The notes below the pieces were generated by a model that worked only from the letters and a program-made list of their open reading frames with translations, had not been told where the DNA came from and ran no database searches. DNA of 64,000 bases from Marinobacter maroccanus (lineage in GTDB: Bacteria; Pseudomonadota; Gammaproteobacteria; Pseudomonadales; Oleiphilaceae). The position numbers were made by a program, and so were the translations under genes. This document shows positions 32,999-42,522 of this stretch, in pieces. How positions within the stretch are numbered: the stretch's first letter is position 1; every line of letters begins with the position of its first letter. Location of the stretch: positions 186,001 through 250,000 of the forward strand of contig NZ_PSSX01000003.1 of the NCBI RefSeq assembly GCF_002933275.1, given 5' to 3'.

Positions 32999-33832
32999 TC
33001 AGGGCATGATTTCGACGGGCAGGTCGCCGGTGGGCACCTCGTCGTTACATTCGGGATTGCGAATAGCAATTTCCACCCGGCGGTTCAGAGCCCGGTTCTC
33101 CGGGGTGTCGTTCGGCGCAAGCGGGTTGGTTTCGGCACGTCCGGCCGCAACCACCCGTTCGGCCGGTACCTGGCGGTTCATCACCAGCTCGTGCACTACA
33201 GACACGGCACGGGCTGCCGAAAGATCCCAGTTTGAACGGTAACGGTCGCTGGAAATGGGCCGGTCATCGGTGTAGCCGGACACCAGCACATCGCCGGTAC
33301 AGGCGGACAGCACGTTGACCACTCGTTCGATGATCGGGATCATCTCGGGCTTGATGGCGGCGTCACCGGATCGGAAGGTGGCCTCCTCGGAGAAGCGGAT
33401 CACCACCTGGTTCTGGTCGTAATTGACACTCAGGGCTTCCGAAGCCACCTCCGATTCCAGTTCCCGGATCATCCGGCTGGCCAGATCGATCACACCACCC
33501 GGAATCTGGGTGGGCGCAGCACCCTCTGCGCGCTCATCTATGAACTCGGGCTCCCTGGTCTGGGACTCTGTTGGCTCTGGAAGGGAGACCGTGTCCGATT
33601 CAATCATGGTGAGCGGGGAGCCACCGATATCCTCGGCCAGGACATTGCTGGAGCCAAAGGCGACCGCCATGGAATTGGCCATGGCCCGATACTTCTCAAC
33701 GTCCATTTCGGCAAAGGACAGCAGCAGTATGAAAAAGGTCAGCAGCAGAGTGGCCAGATCGGCAAAGGTAACGATCCAGGCCGGCGTCTGATTCTGCAGA
33801 CGCTTCCTGTTTTTCTTCTGGACCAGTTCCAA
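32999..33832 (-). CDS. pomB: Flagellar motor stator MotB/PomB-like
   Basis: About 277 residues: one N-terminal helix with the ion-carrying aspartate D25 (AWIVTFADLATLLLTFFILLLSF), an adjacent plug/linker region and a C-terminal OmpA peptidoglycan-binding domain (VLVSGYTDDRPISSDRYRSNWDLSAARAVSVVHEL). The FFILLLSFAEMDVEKYR segment closely resembles Vibrio PomB, which favours Na+ coupling, although that is inference. The TTG at 33832 is chosen because GAGGG sits just upstream and it begins 4 bases after the pomA stop; no ATG is well placed. Confidence 0.88.
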   Translation of the reverse strand: MELVQKKNRKRLQNQTPAWIVTFADLATLLLTFFILLLSFAEMDVEKYRAMANSMAVAFGSSNVLAEDIGGSPLTMIESDTVSLPEPTESQTREPEFIDERAEGAAPTQIPGGVIDLASRMIRELESEVASEALSVNYDQNQVVIRFSEEATFRSGDAAIKPEMIPIIERVVNVLSACTGDVLVSGYTDDRPISSDRYRSNWDLSAARAVSVVHELVMNRQVPAERVVAAGRAETNPLAPNDTPENRALNRRVEIAIRNPECNDEVPTGDLPVEIMP

Positions 33833-33836
33833 ACCC

Positions 33837-34610
33837 TCAGGCCTCCCGCTCCGGCGCCAGGCCGGTGCGCTGCTCCGGGTGTACAAACGAAGACAGCAGT
33901 TCGGTCATAACCCGTGGGTTCTCGCCGCGCATGATGTTCTTGATGGATGTGATGATCAGCATCTGATTGCGGGCCTCATCCTCGGCTTTCAGCTGCAGCT
34001 TGTCGGCCAGAGGCAGGGCGATCAGCTGGGCAATAAACGCACCGTACAAGGTGGTGAGCAGGGCAATCGCCATGGCCGGGCCAATGGAGGACGGATCATC
34101 CAGGGTATTGAGCATCTGTACCAGACCCACCAGGGTGCCCAGCATGCCAATGGCCGGGGCCGATTCGCCGATACCCCGGAACACTCGCTCGGCCACTTCG
34201 TATCGCTCGGCGGCCTGCTGGGTTTCCTGGGCCAGCGCCTCCTCCACCAGTTCCGGCGGGTGGCCGTCGACACACAGATTAATCGCCTTCTGGAGGAACT
34301 CATTATCCGTCTGGTGGTTCTCAAGGCCCAGAATGCCCTCTTTGCGCACCACCATGGCCAGCGACCCCACTTCCCGGATCAGCTCCGCAGGCCGCGCCAT
34401 GCGGTCGGTAAACGCGGCAGACATGGCCAGGCGAAACGCGCTCATTACCGACGCCATGCGGAACTTGATCAGGGTTACAGCAAAGGTCCCGCCCAGCACA
34501 ATGGCAAGCCCCGGAAGGTTCAGGAAGGTCAGGAAGGAGGCATTGGCCAGCATCGCCAGTACGACGATCAGGACACCAGCTACGAGCCCTACAAGGGTAA
34601 GAATATCCAT
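33837..34610 (-). CDS. pomA: Flagellar motor stator MotA/PomA-like
   Basis: 257 residues with four membrane helices (about 4-22, 28-47, 145-165 and 180-200). Seen: RYEVAERVFRGIGESAPAIGMLGTLVGLVQMLNTLDDPSSIGPAMAIALLTTLYGA, the stator core with conserved prolines, and NPRVMTELLSSFV at the C-terminus. It resembles PomA more than E. coli MotA in length and sequence. The ATG at 34610 is used; a TTG one codon upstream is also open. It overlaps nothing and is followed at once by pomB, so the two form the stator operon. No other flagellar genes are in the window. Confidence 0.9.
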   Translation of the reverse strand: MDILTLVGLVAGVLIVVLAMLANASFLTFLNLPGLAIVLGGTFAVTLIKFRMASVMSAFRLAMSAAFTDRMARPAELIREVGSLAMVVRKEGILGLENHQTDNEFLQKAINLCVDGHPPELVEEALAQETQQAAERYEVAERVFRGIGESAPAIGMLGTLVGLVQMLNTLDDPSSIGPAMAIALLTTLYGAFIAQLIALPLADKLQLKAEDEARNQMLIITSIKNIMRGENPRVMTELLSSFVHPEQRTGLAPEREA

Positions 34611-34665
34611 CAAAAATCCCTACGGAATGTTGACCCTGAGCATAGCCCAATCAGGGGGCGGAGGC

Positions 34666-35493
34666 TCAGTCGTTACGCAATTCCTCAATGACAGGGCGGG
34701 TGGCCGGGCTGATGCCGCGCCAGATCCGGAACGATTCCGCTGCCTGTTCTACCAGCATACCAAGCCCGTCATGAACGATCTGTGCTCCCTGTTCAAGTGC
34801 CCACTGATTGAACGTGGTGGTCTGCAGGGAATACATCATGTCGTAGACCACGGTTTTCTTCGCAATCACCTTGGGTGACAGCGGGGGCAAATCGCCCTGG
34901 AGGCTCGCACTGGTGCCATTGATGATCAGGTCGTATGGCTCACTGGGCTGTTCGAAGCCGCAGGCGGAAAGCGCGGTCTCACCCGCCACCGGTGTAAACA
35001 GGTCGACCAGGGCATCAGCCTTGGCGACCGTCCGGTTGGCAATGGTTATTGAGGCAGGATGCTCCGCCAGGATCGGACCCAGAACACCACGAACCGCACC
35101 GCCGGCACCCAGCACCAGAATGCGCGCCGCCTTCAGAGCAACACCATGGTTGCTGACAAGATCCCGGACAATACCGCAACCGTCGGTGTTGTCAGCGGTG
35201 AGCCGGCCATCCTCATCCAGATACAGGGTATTGGCTGCCCCGGCATTTTCGGCCCGTTCGGTACGCCGATCGGCCAGCTGCCAGGCCTCTTCCTTGAAAG
35301 GCACGGTCACATTCAGGCCTTTGCCGCCCCGGTCAAAGAATTGCTTCACGGCGCCGGCAAAATTATCAAGCGGAGCCTGAATAGCCGTGTACTCAACCGG
35401 CTCGCCGGTCTCGCTGGCAAACAGGCTGTGAATCCTCGGCGATTTGCTGTGGCTGATGGGGTTGCCAACAACTGCGTAGAGCTCGTTAGTCAT
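34666..35493 (-). CDS. aroE: Shikimate dehydrogenase
   Basis: 275 residues. Seen: the substrate-binding [16 protein letters not shown] at the N-terminus (SKS serines), [11 protein letters not shown] with the catalytic Lys, [13 protein letters not shown] with the conserved Asp, and the NADP-binding [20 protein letters not shown]. Family knowledge: NADPH-dependent reduction of 3-dehydroshikimate to shikimate in aromatic amino acid synthesis. The start overlaps the end of hemF by 8 bases, an order common in gammaproteobacteria. Confidence 0.96.
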   Translation of the reverse strand: MTNELYAVVGNPISHSKSPRIHSLFASETGEPVEYTAIQAPLDNFAGAVKQFFDRGGKGLNVTVPFKEEAWQLADRRTERAENAGAANTLYLDEDGRLTADNTDGCGIVRDLVSNHGVALKAARILVLGAGGAVRGVLGPILAEHPASITIANRTVAKADALVDLFTPVAGETALSACGFEQPSEPYDLIINGTSASLQGDLPPLSPKVIAKKTVVYDMMYSLQTTTFNQWALEQGAQIVHDGLGMLVEQAAESFRIWRGISPATRPVIEELRND

Positions 35494-36412
35494 CTTCGGT
35501 CTCCAGCCAGTTGCGACCGGTCAGAAAATAGTCGGTAAGCCGGGCTTCCTCTGACCCGGGCTCGGCGATCCGGTTGTAGTCCCAGCGCACCAGGGGCGGC
35601 AGGGACATCAGTATGGATTCCGTTCGGCCACCGGATTGCAGGCCAAACAGGGTGCCCCGGTCATAGACCAGATTGAATTCCACGTAACGCCCGCGCCGGT
35701 AGAGCTGGAAGTCCCGCTCGCGGTCACTGAAAGGGTGCTCCATGCGGCGGCGGACAATGGGTTCGTAGGCATCAATATAGCTGTCACCCACCGCTTTCAT
35801 CAGGCCGAAATCCTGCTCGAAGTCGCCGGTGTTGTGATCATCAAAGAACAGACCACCGACGCCCCGGGGTTCGTCCCGGTGTTTCAGGTAAAAGTAGTCG
35901 TCGCACCAGTCCTTGAAGCGCTTATAGATGCCCTCTCCAAACGGCTCACAGGCGGCGCGGGCTGTCCGGTGCCAGTGCACACAGTCTTCCTCGAAACCGT
36001 AGTAGGGCGTGAGGTCGTAGCCACCACCAAACCAGTACACCGGCTCACTGTTCTTCGGGGTGGCAATAAAAAACCGGACGTTGGCGTGGGAGGTAGGCAC
36101 ATAGGGGTTGTTGGGATGGATCACCAGCGACACCCCCATGGCCTGCCAGGGAGCACCGGCCAGGTGCGGGCGGTGGGCCGTGGCCGAAGCCGGCATGGTG
36201 TCACCCATCACATGGGAGAAATTGACACCGCCTTTCTCGAACACCCGGCCTTCGGTGATGACGCGGCTGACACCGCCGCCGCCTTCAGGTCTGTCCCAGG
36301 CATCCCGGATAAACGATGCACCGTTTTCGACAGCCTCCAGCCGACTACAGATAGACTCCTGCAGTCCCAGCAGATACTGCTTTACCGCCTGGCTATCGGG
36401 TTGCTGTGCCAT
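35486..36412 (-). CDS. hemF: Oxygen-dependent coproporphyrinogen III oxidase
   Basis: 308 residues, matching the family length. Seen: [26 protein letters not shown] in the N-terminal third, [39 protein letters not shown], and the C-terminal [40 protein letters not shown]. Family knowledge: aerobic oxidative decarboxylation to protoporphyrinogen IX in haem synthesis. It precedes aroE in an overlapping pair. It links to the oxidase cluster only by pathway, not by position. Confidence 0.96.
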   Translation of the reverse strand: MAQQPDSQAVKQYLLGLQESICSRLEAVENGASFIRDAWDRPEGGGGVSRVITEGRVFEKGGVNFSHVMGDTMPASATAHRPHLAGAPWQAMGVSLVIHPNNPYVPTSHANVRFFIATPKNSEPVYWFGGGYDLTPYYGFEEDCVHWHRTARAACEPFGEGIYKRFKDWCDDYFYLKHRDEPRGVGGLFFDDHNTGDFEQDFGLMKAVGDSYIDAYEPIVRRRMEHPFSDRERDFQLYRRGRYVEFNLVYDRGTLFGLQSGGRTESILMSLPPLVRWDYNRIAEPGSEEARLTDYFLTGRNWLETEDD

Positions 36413-36420
36413 AAACGCTC

Positions 36421-36993
36421 CTAACGAAGTTGCTGACCGCTGACAATATCAATAATACGGCTGGGTTTGCGATTGCCGCCCAGTGCCCCAGGCACAATCC
36501 AGTCAAGCTGATCACCAAAGTAGCCCCTGACCTGCCAGATATGCCGCGCTGGCTGACGCCCGGCAGGATTGCAGGAGGTGGAAACCAGGGGCATTCCGGT
36601 GGTATCACAGAGGGCACGTACTACGGGGTGCTGGCTGACCCGAACCGCAATGGAGCCATGTTTTCCACGAACCCATTCCGGAATCTGCTGCTCTACGTCT
36701 GGCAGCAGACAGGTCACGGGGCCGGGCCAGTGACGCTCTGCCTCGGCTTGCAGCGCTTGAGGCAAAGGGTCCAGCAGGAAGCGGATCTGGTCCACGGACG
36801 AAGCCACCAGAATCACGCCTTTCTCGACCGGGCGCTGCTTCAGCTCCAGAATCCGCTCCACGGCCTCCTCGTCCCAGGGATCACAACCCAGGCCCCAGAC
36901 AGCTTCGGTGGGATAGGCGATAACACCGCCACTGAAAACCGTGCGGCGGGCACAATGCAATTGCCAGTCGGAAAGAGGATGGGAGTTGGGCAT
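36421..36993 (-). CDS. tsaC: Threonylcarbamoyl-AMP synthase (Sua5/YciO/YrdC family)
   Basis: 190 residues with the YrdC fold. Seen: [91 protein letters not shown]. These are the ATP/threonine-binding motifs of the family. Family knowledge: makes threonylcarbamoyl-AMP for t6A37 of tRNAs reading ANN codons. Located between dprA and hemF in the usual dprA-tsaC-hemF-aroE order. Confidence 0.95.
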   Translation of the reverse strand: MPNSHPLSDWQLHCARRTVFSGGVIAYPTEAVWGLGCDPWDEEAVERILELKQRPVEKGVILVASSVDQIRFLLDPLPQALQAEAERHWPGPVTCLLPDVEQQIPEWVRGKHGSIAVRVSQHPVVRALCDTTGMPLVSTSCNPAGRQPARHIWQVRGYFGDQLDWIVPGALGGNRKPSRIIDIVSGQQLR

Positions 36994-37036
36994 ACGGCTC
37001 TGTCGGAATTGATCAGGTTAGATGTTCACACCAGGT

Positions 37037-38179
37037 TCAGGCGATTTTCTGGAAGCCTCCCGGTGCCGAACTTACCAGGCCCTGCAGCTCAAGAAGCAAC
37101 AGGGACTGCATGAGCTGATCGGCGGGAAGACCGGTGGCTGAACTCAGTGCATCGGTTGATTGTGGATCATACCCTAAAGCCTCAAATACCGCGATTTCGC
37201 GGCTGTCCAGACCGGCCAGGGGTTCGTTGCCCTGCCGCTTTGGCTCTGGCGCAGAGGCAGACTCAGCCGTGAGTGGCGGTGACCACCAGGCACCCAGCTC
37301 CTCGAGAATGTCGTCTACGGTCTCCACCAGGCGGGCACCCTGTTTGATCAGATGATGACAGCCGCGGGCAACCGGGCTATGCACCGAGCCCGGAATGGCG
37401 AACACTTCCCGCCCCTGTTCCAGGGCCATACGAGCGGTGATCAGGGAGCCACTGCGCAGACCCGCCTCCACTACAAGCACCCCACGGCTCAGGCCACTGA
37501 TAATCCGGTTGCGTTGAGGGAAGTGCGCGGCTCGTGCCGGTGTACCGGGGGGATACTCGGAAATCACCAGCCCCTGGGCAATCACCCGCTCACCCAGGCG
37601 CCTGTGTTGGTGCGGGTAGATACGATCCAGACCGCAGCCAATCACCGCCAGCGTCGGAAACCCGGCATCCAGCGCACCGGCATGGGCAGCGCCATCGACA
37701 CCCAGTGCCAGACCACTGGTTACCAGTAACTCCCGGGCACTGAGTTCCGCAGCAAACCGTCGGGCATGGTCCAGACCGGCCGGAGTTGCCTTGCGGCTGC
37801 CGACAATGCCGATCTGGTCCCGGGCCAGAAGCTCCGTATCACCCAGGGTATAAAGTACCAGGGGAGCATCGTGAATGTGCCGGAGCTGCTCCGGGTAATG
37901 GGTATCCTGCCAGGTCAGAATACCGACGCCATGCTTGCGACAATCGTGCGTTATGGTCCGGACTTCACGGACCGCCGGATGAGCATCATCCTGCTGTTGC
38001 CAGGCCTGGATTGCAGCTATGGCGTCTGCAGTCATGCCCATGGCCCGCAAGGTTGCGGCATTCATGGAGAGCAGTTCGGGCAGGTCAGGGAATTCTGTCA
38101 GCAGTTCACGCCGACGGGTGCGGCCAAGGTTTGGCAGGCAAGTCAGAAACAGCCATTGGGCTGTGGCAGAGGAAAACAC
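37037..38179 (-). CDS. dprA: DNA-processing protein DprA
   Basis: 380 residues: an N-terminal helical SAM-like region, the Rossmann-like DprA core (about 95-300) with IGIVGSRKATPAGLDHARRFAAELS, GLALGVDGAAHAGAL, FPQRNRIISGLSRGVLVVEAGLRSGSLITARMALEQGREVFAIPG, and a winged-helix C-terminal domain (about 310-375). Family knowledge: binds incoming single-stranded DNA and loads RecA in natural transformation. Two genes downstream are tsaC and hemF. The LysM gene precedes it, with a hairpin between them. Confidence 0.95.
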   Translation of the reverse strand: MFSSATAQWLFLTCLPNLGRTRRRELLTEFPDLPELLSMNAATLRAMGMTADAIAAIQAWQQQDDAHPAVREVRTITHDCRKHGVGILTWQDTHYPEQLRHIHDAPLVLYTLGDTELLARDQIGIVGSRKATPAGLDHARRFAAELSARELLVTSGLALGVDGAAHAGALDAGFPTLAVIGCGLDRIYPHQHRRLGERVIAQGLVISEYPPGTPARAAHFPQRNRIISGLSRGVLVVEAGLRSGSLITARMALEQGREVFAIPGSVHSPVARGCHHLIKQGARLVETVDDILEELGAWWSPPLTAESASAPEPKRQGNEPLAGLDSREIAVFEALGYDPQSTDALSSATGLPADQLMQSLLLLELQGLVSSAPGGFQKIA

Positions 38180-38201
38180 GGCATCGTCCTTGAAAACAGA
38201 G

Positions 38202-38226
38202 AGGCCGGACCTTCCTGGTCCGGCCT
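38202..38226 (-). terminator. Candidate terminator between the LysM gene and dprA
   Basis: A perfect 10-bp GC stem (38202-38211 with 38217-38226, loop of 5) is followed on the minus strand by CTCTGTTTT. It lies after the LysM stop (38251) and before the dprA start. The T-run is interrupted, so some read-through is likely. Confidence 0.55.
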
Positions 38227-38250
38227 TTGCGTCTATCGGTAGTCAATCAA

Positions 38251-39267
38251 TCAGGGGTTGGTAACCTTGTCACCCACCGCCAACACGCGGTTGGCCTGAA
38301 GCACCAGGCCATAGCTCATTTTTTCATAAGCCTGGAACACCATCAGCAGCCCGGCACGCTCGGAGGGCAGCTCGATGGTTTCTCCGGTTACCGGATCACG
38401 AACCAGATTGCCGCTTTTCAGAACGGCCATCACGTTGCCGGCTTCCAGGCCTTCCCGGGTACCGCGGTTAATGGCCACCACGTCGAACTGACCAATCTGG
38501 CTAACACCCCCATCAACCGAGATCATCTGCCCTTCAATTTCTTCGCTGGGCGCGCTGGGCACGAAGCTGGTGGTCAGACGGCGGTCTTCACTCACGAGAA
38601 GACGGTCGCCAATGCGAACTTCTTCGTTGGAGCTGGTCAGGTTTACGGTCAGCACGTCGCCATTTTCCCGGGCCACATCACCACGGGCAATGCTGCGTGC
38701 TTCAAGGCCGAGGAATTCACCCGTGTCCGGATCCCGGAATTCCTTGCTGCGACGGAAGATACCCACCTTGTCCGCAGGTTTCTCGCCGCGGGCGTAGATC
38801 CGATCGCCGGCACCCATGATGATCCTGCCGTCCTCCCCTTCCAGAACGTACGGGGCACCATTGATTTCTTCCGGAGTGACAATACGGGTGTCGGTAAGGA
38901 AGCTGCCGATGGCATCCAGCGGAATAGCCGGAATGGGCGTATCGATAGGCTCGGAGCGAACCTTCGGCGACAGCTTCACCACGTCGTTGCTGGCCACCTT
39001 GGTAATACGGGGTTTGCCGTCTATATAAACCAGGGCAAGGCGATCACCGGGATAAATCAGGTGAGGGTTGGCGACCTGCGGGTTCACATGCCATATTTCC
39101 GGCCAGTACCAGGGGTTATTCAGAAAACGGGCCGAAATGTCCCAGAGGGTGTCACCCTTAACTACGGTGTAACGCTCGGGATGATCGGACCGCAGCTCCG
39201 GTGCAGCATGGGCCCAGGAGGTTAAAAGCAGCGTAGTTGCTGCCAGAGCGTACAGCAGTTTCCTCAT
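38251..39267 (-). CDS. LysM peptidoglycan-binding domain protein
   Basis: About 338 residues from the ATG at 39267, which has AAGGA 8 nt upstream. Seen: a signal peptide (MRKLLYALAATTLLLTSWAHA, cut about residue 21), then a LysM domain (about 30-85: YTVVKGDTLWDISARFLNNPWYWPEIWHVNPQVANPHLIYPGDRLAL), followed by a beta-rich region with several repeats (VARENGDVLTVNLTSS, EEVRIGDRLLVSEDRRLTT). Family knowledge: periplasmic cell-wall-associated proteins upstream of dprA are common in gammaproteobacteria. Enzymatic activity is not evident. Confidence 0.9.
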   Translation of the reverse strand: MRKLLYALAATTLLLTSWAHAAPELRSDHPERYTVVKGDTLWDISARFLNNPWYWPEIWHVNPQVANPHLIYPGDRLALVYIDGKPRITKVASNDVVKLSPKVRSEPIDTPIPAIPLDAIGSFLTDTRIVTPEEINGAPYVLEGEDGRIIMGAGDRIYARGEKPADKVGIFRRSKEFRDPDTGEFLGLEARSIARGDVARENGDVLTVNLTSSNEEVRIGDRLLVSEDRRLTTSFVPSAPSEEIEGQMISVDGGVSQIGQFDVVAINRGTREGLEAGNVMAVLKSGNLVRDPVTGETIELPSERAGLLMVFQAYEKMSYGLVLQANRVLAVGDKVTNP

Positions 39268-39463
39268 TGTGTAAGTCCTTGATCGCGTGCCTTGATTCTT
39301 TGCATTCTGTTGGGATGCAGTCAGTTTTCTGCAGCTTATTACGTTGTTATTCCAGTTACTATAGAAGAAGTCTCGCAAATTGTGATGTTATCTTTTGTTC
39401 TTCCAGTAAATTCTATCCCGCCGTTGAAAGATTTTAACTATTAACTGATCAGTTTGTACTCAA

Positions 39464-39492
39464 TCGACGAATTGTTGGATAATGGTTATATA
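39464..39492 (+). promoter_or_regulatory. Candidate sigma-70 promoter in the LysM/def intergenic region
   Basis: TCGACG (39464-39469) and TATATA (39487-39492) are 17 nt apart. The 417-bp gap 39268-39684 is unusually AT-rich and separates divergent LysM and def genes. It also holds CCAGC/GCTGG and GGGGC/GCCCC hairpins near 39511-39539 and two copies of CCGTTGAAAG. No gene is seen in the gap. Confidence 0.35.
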
Positions 39493-39684
39493 AACGTTGA
39501 TAACCTCTCCAGCCGTTGAAAGCTGGGGCCTTGCCCCGATAATAGTAGAGGCAGGGGGAAAATTTGCGCAGTACGCTGTCGCATTTCGGAGATCAGTTTC
39601 ACACTGTTACAAAGAGCAGCAAAGTCAAAAGAGATGCCGGCCTAATTCTGCCGGCGTCCCGACATACAGGCAAAAGACCGACCT

Positions 39685-40188
39685 ATGATACTAGAGATTC
39701 TCGAATACCCGGATCCCCGTCTGCGCACCATTGCCAAGCCGGTAGAAGAGGTGACAGACGCCGACCGCAAGCTGATCGACGACATGTTCGAGACCATGTA
39801 CGATGCGCCAGGCATTGGCCTTGCGGCGACCCAGGTGAATGTACACAAGCAGATCATTGTCATGGATCTGTCGGAGGACAAGAGCGAGCCGCGGGTGTTC
39901 ATCAACCCCGAAGTGGAAGTGCTGGACGGTGAACGGGAAGCCATGCAGGAAGGCTGCCTGTCGGTACCCGGATTCTACGAAGACGTCGAACGGATCGAAC
40001 ACTGCATGATCCGGGCGATCGACCGGGATGGAAAACCGTTCGAACTGGAAGCGAAAGGCCTGCTGGCCGTCTGTATCCAGCATGAGATGGACCATCTGAA
40101 CGGCAAACTGTTCGTTGACTATCTCAGCTCGCTCAAGCGCAACCGGATTCGCAAGAAGCTGGAGAAGCAGCACAAGAAGAGCGCCTGA
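39685..40188 (+). CDS. def: Peptide deformylase
   Basis: 167 residues. The three motifs are intact: [10 protein letters not shown] (motif 1), EGCLSVPG (motif 2, with the metal-ligand Cys) and HEMDHLNG (motif 3, two His ligands and catalytic Glu). Family knowledge: removes the formyl group from N-terminal formylmethionine. It heads the def-fmt-rsmB-trkA group, whose order is widespread. A perfect 20-bp palindrome and T-run lies between it and fmt. Confidence 0.97.
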   Translation: MILEILEYPDPRLRTIAKPVEEVTDADRKLIDDMFETMYDAPGIGLAATQVNVHKQIIVMDLSEDKSEPRVFINPEVEVLDGEREAMQEGCLSVPGFYEDVERIEHCMIRAIDRDGKPFELEAKGLLAVCIQHEMDHLNGKLFVDYLSSLKRNRIRKKLEKQHKKSA

Positions 40189-40228
40189 TAAGGCTGCAGG
40201 CGAGAGAAAAACCAGACACCAGCTTCCG

Positions 40229-40252
40229 GACCGGGTCATGACCCGGTCTTTT
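40229..40252 (+). terminator. Weak intrinsic terminator/palindrome between def and fmt
   Basis: GACCGGGTCA followed directly by TGACCCGGTC (40229-40248) is a perfect palindrome, then TTTT. With a minimal loop and only four T it may partially reduce read-through from def to fmt. Confidence 0.5.
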
Positions 40253-40283
40253 CGTATTACAACGGAACAGAGATCAAAACACC

Positions 40284-41219
40284 GTGCGACTTGTTTTTGC
40301 TGGCACCCCGGATTTCGCGGCAACCGCGCTCAAAGCCCTGATTGCCGCCGGCCACACCATTGTTGGCGTTTATTCCCAGCCGGACCGGCCCGCCGGCCGC
40401 GGCCGGAAGCTGCAACCCAGCCCGGTCAAGCAGGTGGCTCTGGACCACGAGATCCCGGTCTTCCAGCCCGAAACACTGAAAACTCCCGAAGCCCAGAAGC
40501 AACTGGCCGACCTGAACCCGGATGTGATGATCGTCGCTGCCTATGGCCTGATCCTGCCGAAGGCGGTGCTGGACATTCCCACCCACGGCTGCCTCAACAT
40601 CCATGCCTCGCTGCTGCCCCGCTGGCGCGGCGCTGCACCTATCCAGAGGGCGATTGCCGCGGGCGATGCCGAGACCGGCATCACCATCATGCAGATGGAC
40701 GAAGGCCTGGATACCGGCGCCATGCTGTTGAAATCCCTAACCGCTATCAATGACAGCGACACCGGCGGCAGCCTGCACGACCGGCTGGCAGAGCTCGGGG
40801 GCAAAGCGATCATCAAGGCCCTGGAGCTGCTTCAGAAAGGTGAACTCACCGGGGAACCTCAGAACGACGAACTGGCCTGCTACGCCAGCAAACTGAGCAA
40901 AACCGAGGGCCAAATTGACTGGGCTGCAGACGCCACGGCCATTGAACGGTTGGTTCGCGCGTTCAACCCCTGGCCCGGAACTTACACCGATCTGGCTGAT
41001 CAACGCATCCGGATTCATGAGGCCCGGGCACTGGTTACTACCAGCGATGGCGCGCCCGGAACCGTCGTACAACGGGATCGGGAAGGAATCGATATTGCCT
41101 GTGGCAACGGAACCCTGCGCATTACCCGCCTGCAGCTGCCGGGCTCCCGCGCCCAGAGCGTGAACGACCTGATCAACGGTGGCAAGGAACTGCTTATGCC
41201 CGGCCAGGAGCTGCGCTGA
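40284..41219 (+). CDS. fmt: Methionyl-tRNA formyltransferase
   Basis: 311 residues from a GTG start. Seen: MRLVFAGTPDFAATALKAL, the catalytic region CLNIHASLLPRWRGAAPIQRAI with N-x-H-x-SLLP, GDAETGITIMQMDEGLDTGAML, and a C-terminal tRNA-binding OB-like domain. Family knowledge: formylates Met-tRNAi using 10-formyl-THF. Adjacent to def and rsmB as in most gammaproteobacteria. Confidence 0.97.
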   Translation: MRLVFAGTPDFAATALKALIAAGHTIVGVYSQPDRPAGRGRKLQPSPVKQVALDHEIPVFQPETLKTPEAQKQLADLNPDVMIVAAYGLILPKAVLDIPTHGCLNIHASLLPRWRGAAPIQRAIAAGDAETGITIMQMDEGLDTGAMLLKSLTAINDSDTGGSLHDRLAELGGKAIIKALELLQKGELTGEPQNDELACYASKLSKTEGQIDWAADATAIERLVRAFNPWPGTYTDLADQRIRIHEARALVTTSDGAPGTVVQRDREGIDIACGNGTLRITRLQLPGSRAQSVNDLINGGKELLMPGQELR

Positions 41220-41220
41220 C

Positions 41221-42522
41221 ATGGGGGACCGACAACAACCCATGCGCGCCATCGCCGCCGGCGTGATGCTGGCCGTGGAAAATGGCCAGTCCCTGTCCCA
41301 ATGCCTGCCGCCGGCCCTGAACCGCCTTCCCGCGAACGAACGCCCCGAACTCCAGGCCCTCTGCTATGGCACCTGCCGCTGGTTTCACCGGCTGGATGGG
41401 GAGCTCGATGGCCGGCTGAAAAAACCTCTGCGCAAGCCGGACCGCATCATCCATCACCTGATGCTGGTCGCGCTGTTCCAGTTGCGCTTCAGCCAACAGG
41501 CCACGTACGCCGTACTCAATGAAACCGTCGAAGCCTGCCGAGCTCTGGAAAAACCCCATCTGACCGGGCTGGTCAATGGTGTTCTGAGGGCCGCAGAGCG
41601 GGACGGCGCGCCGGAACCGGCGGACGATTCGGCCCGCTTCAGTCATCCCGTGTGGATGGTGGAAAAGCTCCGTCACAACTGGCCGGATGACTGGCAACAG
41701 ATTCTGGGCGCCAACAATGCCCAGGCGCCCATGACCCTGCGGGTCAACGCCCTGAGGTTTGGTCGGGATGAATATCTCGATCTGCTGGCAGAGGCTGGTA
41801 TCGAGGCCAACCCGACCCGTTTCGCTCCCCACGGCATTCAACTGGTTAACCCTGTTCCCGTCGACCGGCTGCCCTGGTTCGCTGATGGCGCCGTCAGCGT
41901 GCAGGATGAAGCGGCGCAGTTATGCACAACCCTGCTGGATCTCGCCCCGGGCCAGAGAGTCCTGGATGCCTGCGCGGCCCCGGGGGGCAAGACCTGCGCA
42001 ATTCTGGAAAGCTGCGGCGAGCTGGCAGAAGTAGTTGCCATTGACGAATCTGCTGAGCGCCTGCCCCGGGTTCAGGAGAATCTGGATCGACTCGATCTCA
42101 ACGCCACCCTGAAACAGGCGGATGCAGCCGCGACCGACCAATGGTGGGACGGCGAGGCATTTGATCGCATTCTGCTGGACGTGCCCTGCAGCGCCAGCGG
42201 CGTCATTCGCCGCCATCCGGACATAAAACTGTTACGCAGAGAATCCGACATTACCCCGCTGGCCGCCATACAGCTCGGGTTACTGGACGCCATGTGGGCT
42301 ATCCTGAAACCCGGAGGCCGACTGGTGTATGCCACCTGCTCGGTGTTCCCCCAGGAAAACCACCGTATAATTCAGCGATTCCGTAAACAGCAAACCGATG
42401 CCATCCTTATTGAGCCGGATGCTCAATGGGGGCGCGATATGGGGGCCGGGCGGCAATTGCTCCCCGATCCAATCAGCCATGACGGCTTCTTCTATGCCGT
42501 GCTGGAGAAACCCGAACCATGA
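41221..42522 (+). CDS. rsmB: 16S rRNA m5C967 methyltransferase
   Basis: About 433 residues. Seen: an N-terminal NusB-like domain, then the SAM-binding [17 protein letters not shown], the first cysteine motif [23 protein letters not shown] (PC with catalytic C) and [16 protein letters not shown] (TC). Start chosen at the ATG at 41221, two bases after the fmt stop, with AGGAG upstream; a frame extending earlier is not family-like. Its end overlaps the trkA ATG by 4 bases. Confidence 0.95.
   Translation: MGDRQQPMRAIAAGVMLAVENGQSLSQCLPPALNRLPANERPELQALCYGTCRWFHRLDGELDGRLKKPLRKPDRIIHHLMLVALFQLRFSQQATYAVLNETVEACRALEKPHLTGLVNGVLRAAERDGAPEPADDSARFSHPVWMVEKLRHNWPDDWQQILGANNAQAPMTLRVNALRFGRDEYLDLLAEAGIEANPTRFAPHGIQLVNPVPVDRLPWFADGAVSVQDEAAQLCTTLLDLAPGQRVLDACAAPGGKTCAILESCGELAEVVAIDESAERLPRVQENLDRLDLNATLKQADAAATDQWWDGEAFDRILLDVPCSASGVIRRHPDIKLLRRESDITPLAAIQLGLLDAMWAILKPGGRLVYATCSVFPQENHRIIQRFRKQQTDAILIEPDAQWGRDMGAGRQLLPDPISHDGFFYAVLEKPEP

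Noticed and set aside
39500..39560. c-di-GMP riboswitch in the def leader
   Set aside because: Two small stems are present but the GEMM consensus segments are absent.
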